Assembly (NCBI GenBank): GCA_024279575.1
Contig: JAJRRJ010000142.1
Location: forward strand, 1 to 11,451
Direction: 5' to 3'
DNA: 11,451 nucleotides
From: Alphaproteobacteria bacterium
GTDB taxonomy: Bacteria > Pseudomonadota > Alphaproteobacteria > Rhizobiales > Devosiaceae
Positions 7,103-11,451 of the stretch are shown in pieces (position 1 is the first letter of the stretch; every line of letters begins with the position of its first letter). The notes beneath the pieces were generated by a model that saw only the letters and a list, made by a program, of their open reading frames with translations, did no database searches and was not told the DNA's origin. The position numbers were made by a program, and so were the translations under genes.

Positions 7103-9082
7103 TTAAAGCTGACTTTTTACTGATGCCACAATGGCCTCGGCGGTGATACCAAAATGGACAAAAAGATCGGCTGCCGGTGCGCTGGCGCCAAAACTGTTCA
7201 TGCCAATAAATTTCCCGGTGTCACCCAATAAGTGATCCCAGGGCATTTGCACGCCCGCCTCAACTGCGACACGGGCTTTTGGCGCTCCGATGAGAGAGCT
7301 TCGGTAATCCTTGTCCTGTTGGGAAAACAGTTCAAGGCAGGGCACTGAAATTACGCGCGCGGAAATGTCCTCACCCTGGAGGGTTTTTGCCGCCTGCAGT
7401 GCCAGTTCCACTTCTGATCCTGTGGCAAAAATAACTGCCTGCGCACCCTCTTCGCCAAAGACGCAATAGGCGCCGCGCGCACACAGATTTTCTTTGTCAA
7501 ATTCTGTGCGTAACGGGCTGGTGCCCTGGCGGGTTAGGGAGAGAATGGATGGGGTGGTTTTGTTTTGCATAGCCAGTTGCCAGCATTCAGCGGTTTCAGT
7601 GGCGTCGGCGGGTCGAAAAACATTTACATTTGGCATGGCGCGGAATGAGGCCAGGTGTTCCACGGGCTGGTGAGTGGGACCATCTTCTCCCACACCAATG
7701 GAATCATGGGTCATCACGTGAATGACGCGAATTTCCATAAGCGCGGCCAACCGGATTGAGGGGCGGCAATAGTCTGAGAAGATAAAGAAACCGCCGGAGT
7801 ATGGAATAATCCCTCCATGCAGGGCCATGCCGTTCATCATCGCAGCCATGGCGTGTTCGCGTACCCCGTAATTGATAAAACGACCTGCGTAATTTTGCGC
7901 AAGAAAGTCTTCCATACCGGCGGTTTTTGTGAGGTTTGACCCTTGAAGGTCGGCAGATCCGCCCATGGTTTCGGGCAAGTGTGGGTTGATGGCTTCAAGG
8001 ACGATTTGCGATGCTTTACGGGTGGCCACTTCAGGGACTTCGTCAGCCAGGCTTTGTTTGAGAGCTTCAAAAACCTGATCCAGGTTGTTTGGAAGTTCAG
8101 ATGCCATGCGCCGGTTGAACTCACGCGTCGTATCAGTATCTTTTGCGTCGCGTTTGTTTTCCCAGTCTACTCTCTTTTTGGTTGAGCGCAGGCCTGCCAG
8201 ACGCCAGTCATCCATGATTTCTTCAGGAATGTCATAGGGGTCATTGGTCCAGCCCAGGCTCTTGCGCACCGCTTGTGCTTCCTCAGTGCCGTAGGGGCCG
8301 CCGTGGGCAGCAGGCTTGCCCGCCTTGTGGGGCGCGCCGAATCCGGCGGTTGTTTTGCAGGCAATGAAACTGGGTTTGTCGCTGGCCTGCGCTTCTTTTA
8401 AGGCATTGGCGATGGCTTTTTCATCATGGCCATCGATAGAGATTGTCTGCCACCCATAGGCCTTGAAGCGGGCGATCTGGTCGGTGCTGTCCACCAGTGT
8501 TACGTGGCCGTCAATGGTGATGTCATTATCGTCCCAAAGCACAATAAGTTTGTTGAGTTTGAGGTGGCCGGCAAGGGAGGCAGCTTCGTGAGAAATGCCT
8601 TCCATCAGGCACCCGTCACCGATCAGGCAATAGGTGAAATGATCAACCAGTTGCTTGTCAAATTCGGCGCGCAGTTTTTCTTCCGCCACGGCCATGCCCA
8701 CAGCGTTGGCAATGCCCTGGCCCAAGGGGCCGGTTGTGGTTTCCACGCCAGCGAGGTGACCATATTCAGGATGCCCGGCAGTTTTTGCACCCAGTTGGCG
8801 GAAATTTTTTAATTCGTTGAGGCTCGCCTCTTCATAGCCCAGAAGATGAAGGGCGGAATAAAGCAACATTGAGCCGTGGCCTGCTGAAAGAACAAACCGG
8901 TCGCGATCGGGCCAGTTTGGCGCTTTGGGGTCAAATTTCAGGAATTTTGAAAACAATACGGTGGCTATGTCAGCGGCACCAAGGGGCAATCCTAAATGTC
9001 CGCTTTTTGCACGTTCAACACTATCAAGTGAAAGAATGCGAATGGCATTGGCCATCGCGGTATGTTTGGCTGAATTGGTCAT
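7103..9082 (-). CDS. tkt: Transketolase
   Basis: This thiamine diphosphate enzyme moves two-carbon ketol units between sugar phosphates in the pentose phosphate and Calvin pathways. The 659 residues hold the expected parts: SGH at 27-29, AGHG near 67-70, the ThDP/Mg motif starting at GDG (155-157) and running to DDNDITIDG (184-192), PHKAGKPAAHGGPYG (251-265) with the second active-site histidine, and the pyrimidine-domain REHAM with Glu409. A HDSIGVGEDGPTHQP segment (459-473) follows, and a C-terminal domain completes the enzyme. One oddity is SGHLGLPLG (27-35), where SGHPGAPMG or similar is usual; a Pro-to-Leu change beside the substrate histidine. The ATG at 9080-9082 has only a moderate purine-rich ribosome binding site (GAAGAAG). 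It is the first gene of tkt-gap-pgk and is preceded by repeats and a candidate promoter in the divergent region. Confidence 0.97.
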   Translation of the reverse strand: MTNSAKHTAMANAIRILSLDSVERAKSGHLGLPLGAADIATVLFSKFLKFDPKAPNWPDRDRFVLSAGHGSMLLYSALHLLGYEEASLNELKNFRQLGAKTAGHPEYGHLAGVETTTGPLGQGIANAVGMAVAEEKLRAEFDKQLVDHFTYCLIGDGCLMEGISHEAASLAGHLKLNKLIVLWDDNDITIDGHVTLVDSTDQIARFKAYGWQTISIDGHDEKAIANALKEAQASDKPSFIACKTTAGFGAPHKAGKPAAHGGPYGTEEAQAVRKSLGWTNDPYDIPEEIMDDWRLAGLRSTKKRVDWENKRDAKDTDTTREFNRRMASELPNNLDQVFEALKQSLADEVPEVATRKASQIVLEAINPHLPETMGGSADLQGSNLTKTAGMEDFLAQNYAGRFINYGVREHAMAAMMNGMALHGGIIPYSGGFFIFSDYCRPSIRLAALMEIRVIHVMTHDSIGVGEDGPTHQPVEHLASFRAMPNVNVFRPADATETAECWQLAMQNKTTPSILSLTRQGTSPLRTEFDKENLCARGAYCVFGEEGAQAVIFATGSEVELALQAAKTLQGEDISARVISVPCLELFSQQDKDYRSSLIGAPKARVAVEAGVQMPWDHLLGDTGKFIGMNSFGASAPAADLFVHFGITAEAIVASVKSQL

Positions 9083-9102
9083 GATACTTTCGCTTCTTCA
9101 AT

Positions 9103-9133
9103 TGAGGCAATTTACTTATGAGGCAATTTACTT
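9103..9133. repeat. Tandem 15-bp repeat upstream of tkt
   Basis: The 15-mer TGAGGCAATTTACTT occurs twice without mismatch, at 9103-9117 and 9119-9133, with a 16-bp period. The core GGCAATTT occurs a third time at 9152-9159. In the tkt direction the unit reads AAGTAAATTGCCTCA and lies 20-50 bases before the start codon, so it could be a repeated regulator site or part of the mRNA leader. Confidence 0.85.
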
Positions 9134-9229
9134 TGTCTGCCGGGAAATAGCGGCAATTTGTTGGTTCTCTTTCTAGCCGGGTGCGGCGTAGATTTTGCCG
9201 TTCTTCATTTGTTTAGAGCTTTTGAGAGA

Positions 9230-9258
9230 CCCTTAAACGTGTCACTAAAACCTGTCAA
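9230..9258 (-). promoter_or_regulatory. Candidate promoter toward tkt
   Basis: On the minus strand a perfect TTGACA (9258-9253) is followed after 17 bp by TAAGGG (9235-9230), a poor -10. The -35 lies within one arm of the inverted repeat. It would give a tkt leader of about 140 bases containing the tandem repeat. Confidence is limited by the -10. Confidence 0.3.
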
Positions 9259-9319
9259 TTCACCACGGGAATATCCGGGGGAAATCCGCCAACCTCATTG
9301 CCGCCAATATTGACAGGTT
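9249..9319. repeat. Perfect 11-bp inverted repeat, 49-bp spacer
   Basis: AACCTGTCAAT at 9249-9259 and its exact reverse complement ATTGACAGGTT at 9309-9319. Centres are 60 bp apart, close to six helical turns. Each arm places TTGACA facing outward, one toward each divergent gene set. It may be paired promoter -35 elements with shared flanks, or an operator pair. Confidence 0.8.
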
Positions 9320-9338
9320 GCAATGGGACCCAGATTCG
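9310..9338 (+). promoter_or_regulatory. Candidate promoter toward the DUF4164-like gene
   Basis: TTGACA at 9310-9315, 17 bp, then GATTCG at 9333-9338. The -35 is perfect but the -10 is weak, as is common in alphaproteobacteria. It would leave a leader of about 55 bases before the ATG at 9399. Confidence 0.35.
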
Positions 9339-9398
9339 AGAAAATATAGAAACAAGAGAATCGTTTTCTTCTTGATTCAAGACAAAAGGTAAGTGGCA

Positions 9399-9683
9399 AT
9401 GGGGGGAAATCAGGAATATGAAGTTGCTGCGCAGCGGGTCGAAGAGGCCTTGGCAACGCTGGATGTCAGCTTACGCTCGTTAAATGGTCGGGTCAGGTCT
9501 ATTTCTCGTATTGAATCCGATGTGGCCAAACTTGAGCAAGACCGGACGGCACTGGCCAATGAGCTTGGCCGGGTTACTCACAAGGCTAACAAGCTGGATA
9601 AAGGCGCCTCGGAGGTCTCCAAAAGACTGGTCAATGCGATGGAAGAGGTGAAATCGGTGCTTGATGAAAAAGGAAATTCGTGA
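9399..9683 (+). CDS. Small coiled-coil protein, DUF4164-like, upstream of zapA
   Basis: This 94-residue protein is charged and heptad-patterned through most of its length (roughly residues 8-88), rich in Glu, Lys, Arg, Leu and Ala with no membrane span, signal peptide or cysteine. Size, coiled-coil character and position directly before zapA match the alphaproteobacterial DUF4164 family, whose function is unknown; a role at the division site alongside ZapA is a reasonable guess from context only. I chose the ATG at 9399 because AAGG sits about nine bases upstream; an in-frame GTG at 9393 would add two residues but is too close to that site. Its stop TGA (9681-9683) shares one base with the zapA ATG, so translation is coupled. 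Confidence 0.8.
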   Translation: MGGNQEYEVAAQRVEEALATLDVSLRSLNGRVRSISRIESDVAKLEQDRTALANELGRVTHKANKLDKGASEVSKRLVNAMEEVKSVLDEKGNS

Positions 9684-10054
9684 TGGGTGAAGTCAGCGTT
9701 GAAATAAACGGGCGCAAATTTCGCATGGCTTGCGAAGATGATCAGGAAGCACACCTTACAGCTTTAGCTGAACGATTTAACACCCATGTTGAACAGTTCA
9801 AAGGTTCATTCGGGGAAATTGGTGATAATCGGCTAACGGTTATGGCGGGTATTGCGGTGCTTGATGAGCTGGTGGAAGCGGAGCGCAAAATTGCCCAGCT
9901 TGAGGGTGAAGTCACCGGCGTTCATGCGAGTCGTCAGGAAATCATTGCCCAGTCCGAAGCTCTTAAGGCATCCTTTGCCAAAACACTTTCCGAAATAGCG
10001 CGAAAAATTGAGGCGGTGGCCACTGTGATTGACGAGACGGCGACGGGAAAATAG
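9683..10054 (+). CDS. zapA: Cell division protein ZapA
   Basis: ZapA binds FtsZ and cross-links filaments at the Z ring. The 123 residues show the family layout. An N-terminal globular part begins VSVEINGRKFRMAC (about 4-17), with the EDDQEAHLTALAERFN helix following. A hinge lies around NRLTVMAGIAVLDEL (about 49-63), and a long C-terminal helix predicted to form the dimer/tetramer coiled coil runs to the end. The ATG at 9683 has AAGGAAA upstream; a GTG at 9680 is in frame but less well spaced. It overlaps the upstream DUF4164-like stop by one base. The 6S RNA gene and the 5-formyltetrahydrofolate cyclo-ligase gene follow, the same zapA-6S-fthC order seen widely in proteobacteria, which strengthens all three calls. 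Confidence 0.94.
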   Translation: MGEVSVEINGRKFRMACEDDQEAHLTALAERFNTHVEQFKGSFGEIGDNRLTVMAGIAVLDELVEAERKIAQLEGEVTGVHASRQEIIAQSEALKASFAKTLSEIARKIEAVATVIDETATGK

Positions 10055-10096
10055 GCGCGGCTCAAAACTCTATCCACTCAAAATGACAGATATATT

Positions 10097-10125
10097 TTGC
10101 ACGCGCGGGTAAATGTGCCTATATC
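10097..10125 (+). promoter_or_regulatory. Promoter of the 6S RNA gene
   Basis: TTGCAC (10097-10102), 17 bp, TATATC (10120-10125). The predicted start falls at about 10132, exactly where the 6S closing stem begins. Agreement of two independent signals makes this the best-supported promoter in the window. Confidence 0.65.
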
Positions 10126-10131
10126 AACTTT

Positions 10132-10280
10132 GCTGCCCGGTGCGTGAGGACACTTATTTTCCGGGGCCTTACGATTCTTTAGGGAGCTGTCCCTGACCTC
10201 GCTCGTGGGCTTGGATATACGGCGCCCACCTACACAAGTAGGTTCCAAGGATCACAAGTTGTCCCACGGCCGTGGTGGCG
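10132..10280 (+). ncRNA. ssrS: 6S RNA
   Basis: 6S RNA mimics an open promoter and sequesters housekeeping RNA polymerase in stationary phase. The call rests on position between zapA and the 5-formyltetrahydrofolate cyclo-ligase gene, length near 150 bases, and a long closing stem. That stem pairs GGACA (10148-10152) with TGTCC (10260-10264), CGTG (10143-10146) with CACG (10265-10268), and CCCGG (10136-10140) with CC-G-GG (10270-10275, one bulge). It continues through G-U and G-C pairs to 10132/10279. Inside are a perfect hairpin AGGGA-GCTG-TCCCT (10181-10194), GTGGGC/GCCCAC (10205-10210 with 10224-10229), TTGGA/TCCAA (10211-10215 with 10244-10248) and an alternative CCTAC/GTAGG (10229-10242). 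No T-run terminator follows, so the 3' end is probably made by processing of a transcript that reads into fthC. Ends are accurate to a few bases. Confidence 0.88.
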
Positions 10281-10916
10281 TTAATTAAAATTCAGTTGGC
10301 TAGAATTGCATTGAACGCTCAAAACACACCCCAAATAGATTTAGATAAAGCTAAACTTCGAGATCGGATAAAGTCTGAGCGGGCAAAACTCAGCTCAGAG
10401 GAGCGCGCAAAATTTTCACAGCAGGTTGAGCAGCTTTTTTTATTGGATGTGCCATTTAATGCACAAAGCAAAATTGCACTTTATTGGCCGATTGGGGATG
10501 AGGTTGATTGCAAGGAGCTGATTTTTTCTCTGACACAACAGGGGGTGGAGCTGGGGCTTCCAACTATTGTGGGTCGCGAGAAACCGTTGATCTTTCGCCG
10601 ATATGAGGGTGAACAAAAACTTGTTCCAGCGCAATTTGGCACGCTTGAACCCGATCCGCATTCGCCCCCTGTTGTGCCGGATATCATCGTGCTGCCTTTG
10701 TTGGCATTTGATAAAACCGGCGCCCGGCTTGGGTATGGGGGCGGATTTTATGATCGCACAATTGGGGATATGAAGTTGACACCGATGTTGGTTGGTTTGG
10801 CTTTTGATGCGCAGGAGCTGGATTTTGTTCCTGTAGATTCCCATGATATTGGCCTTGATATGGTAATTACACAAACTGGCACGCGTCGGTTCAACAAAAA
10901 AGGGCCGGGTCGGTGA
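10272..10916 (+). CDS. fthC: 5-formyltetrahydrofolate cyclo-ligase
   Basis: This enzyme (5,10-methenyltetrahydrofolate synthetase, YgfA/FthC) uses ATP to convert 5-formyl-THF into 5,10-methenyl-THF, returning a storage folate to one-carbon metabolism. Numbered from the first GTG there are 214 residues. The family parts are a basic N-terminal helix with KAKLRDRIKSER (26-37), ALYWPIGDEVD (69-79), the nucleotide-binding loop ARLGYGGGFYDR (151-162), and the C-terminal PVDSHDIGLDMVIT (187-200). The start is uncertain: no ATG lies upstream of the conserved region. GTG codons at 10272 and 10275 fall inside the 6S RNA closing stem, and TTG codons at 10296 and 10311 lie beyond it; none has a clear ribosome binding site. 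The stop overlaps the next gene's GTG. Confidence 0.92.
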   Translation: MVALIKIQLARIALNAQNTPQIDLDKAKLRDRIKSERAKLSSEERAKFSQQVEQLFLLDVPFNAQSKIALYWPIGDEVDCKELIFSLTQQGVELGLPTIVGREKPLIFRRYEGEQKLVPAQFGTLEPDPHSPPVVPDIIVLPLLAFDKTGARLGYGGGFYDRTIGDMKLTPMLVGLAFDAQELDFVPVDSHDIGLDMVITQTGTRRFNKKGPGR

Positions 10917-11451
10917 AGCTTTTGTTTCTTGGGGATGTGATGGGTAAAGCTGGGCGGGATGTTGTTAATGAAAAACTCCCTGACCTGATTGAAGAATACG
11001 GCTTTGATTTTGTTGTGGTAAACGGTGAAAATGCCTCACACGGGCGTGGGTTAACCGAGGGGCATTTCAGAGGGATTGTTGATGCTGGCGCGGATGTGGT
11101 TACCCTTGGCGACCATGCTTTTGATCAGCGCGAAACCCTTTCCTTTATTGAGCGTGAACCCTGTTTGGTACGCCCGATCAATTTTATGGAGGGCACCCCG
11201 GGGAGGGGGGCGACTTTGATCACCGGGCGGAACGGACATCAGGTGCTGATTATCAATGCTTTGGGGCGGGTGTTTATGAACCCGATGGCGGACCCGTTCG
11301 CAGCAGTTGAAAAAGCCATTGCAGATTGCCCGCTTGGTGAGGCTGCGGATGCGATAATTGTTGATTTTCATGTGGAGGCCACCTCGGAAATTGCTGCCAT
11401 GGGGCATTTTCTTGATGGAAAAGCATCGTTGGTGGTTGGCACCCATACCCA
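10913..11451 (+). CDS. YmdB/TIGR00282-type metallophosphoesterase, N-terminal part (cut by window edge)
   Basis: The visible 179 residues have the two-metal phosphoesterase layout of the YmdB family (2',3'-cyclic nucleotide phosphodiesterase in Bacillus). Landmarks are FLGDVMG (5-11, Asp8), VNGENAS (36-42, Glu39 and Asn40), TLGDHAFD (64-71), VDFHVEATSE (150-159, His153) and GTHT at the right edge (176-179, His178). The third motif is normally GNH; here Asn is replaced by Asp67, a conservative change at a metal-ligand position that I flag below. The start is the GTG at 10913, with AAGGG eight bases upstream and a four-base overlap with the stop of fthC, so the two are coupled. The family usually runs to about 260-280 residues, so roughly a third is missing. 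Confidence 0.9.
   Translation, partial: MKLLFLGDVMGKAGRDVVNEKLPDLIEEYGFDFVVVNGENASHGRGLTEGHFRGIVDAGADVVTLGDHAFDQRETLSFIEREPCLVRPINFMEGTPGRGATLITGRNGHQVLIINALGRVFMNPMADPFAAVEKAIADCPLGEAADAIIVDFHVEATSEIAAMGHFLDGKASLVVGTHT

Larger units (their letters stand above)
9083..9398. promoter_or_regulatory. Divergent control region between tkt and the DUF4164-like gene
   Basis: This stretch of about 316 bp has no convincing gene. It must hold the promoters of two divergent units, tkt-gap-pgk leftward and DUF4164-like-zapA rightward. Visible elements are a tandem 15-bp repeat next to tkt (9103-9133), an isolated third copy of its core (9152-9159), a perfect inverted repeat at 9249-9259 and 9309-9319 with outward-facing TTGACA hexamers, and a small palindrome at 9370-9382 near the rightward start. 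The layout suggests shared control of central carbon metabolism and a division gene pair, which is inference. Confidence 0.6.

Noticed and set aside
11051..11446. Minus-strand open frame at the right edge
   Set aside because: It lies opposite the metallophosphoesterase, whose motifs are intact on the plus strand.
1..11451. A novel defence, mobile or biosynthetic system
   Set aside because: Every long gene is a recognisable core or widespread alphaproteobacterial gene, with no integrase, transposase, toxin-antitoxin pair, direct-repeat array or compositional island.

Overview
The window reads as ordinary core chromosome of an alphaproteobacterium, most likely from the Rhizobiales (Hyphomicrobiales) or a close relative. 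The clues are gene content and order: a tkt-gap-pgk Calvin/glycolysis cluster transcribed away from a DUF4164-like gene, zapA, 6S RNA and the 5-formyltetrahydrofolate cyclo-ligase gene; a ThiE-like gene, a Sel1-repeat gene, efp and suhB in series; and a MotA/TolQ-type protein followed by a MotB-like envelope protein. Base composition is moderate for this group. I see no tRNA, rRNA, insertion sequence, phage gene or CRISPR array. Gene and species assignments rest on reading the sequence; no database search was run.

Minus strand, about 9.08 kb down to 1. Transketolase, glyceraldehyde-3-phosphate dehydrogenase and phosphoglycerate kinase lie head to tail with gaps of 46 and 16 bp, and gap and pgk have strong ribosome binding sites. 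After 176 bp holding a good candidate promoter come a short, active-site-poor thiamine phosphate synthase-like protein and, overlapping it by four bases, an exported Sel1-repeat protein. Then follow elongation factor P, an inositol monophosphatase-family (SuhB) protein, a MotA/TolQ/ExbB-like membrane protein, and the N-terminal part of a MotB-like protein cut by the left edge.

Plus strand, about 9.4 kb to the right edge. A small coiled-coil protein (DUF4164-like) overlaps zapA, the FtsZ-ring accessory gene. Then comes a 6S RNA gene with its own promoter, then 5-formyltetrahydrofolate cyclo-ligase, whose reading frame opens inside the 6S closing stem. The right edge cuts a YmdB/TIGR00282-type metallophosphoesterase.

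The 310-330 bp between the two divergent sets is the most structured non-coding stretch. It holds a perfect 11-bp inverted repeat whose two arms each carry a TTGACA -35 hexamer facing outward, a tandem 15-bp repeat just ahead of tkt, and a small palindrome ahead of the DUF4164-like gene. I found no convincing new biological system. The best leads are this divergent control region, the 6S/fthC overlap, and the ThiE-like/Sel1 pair.
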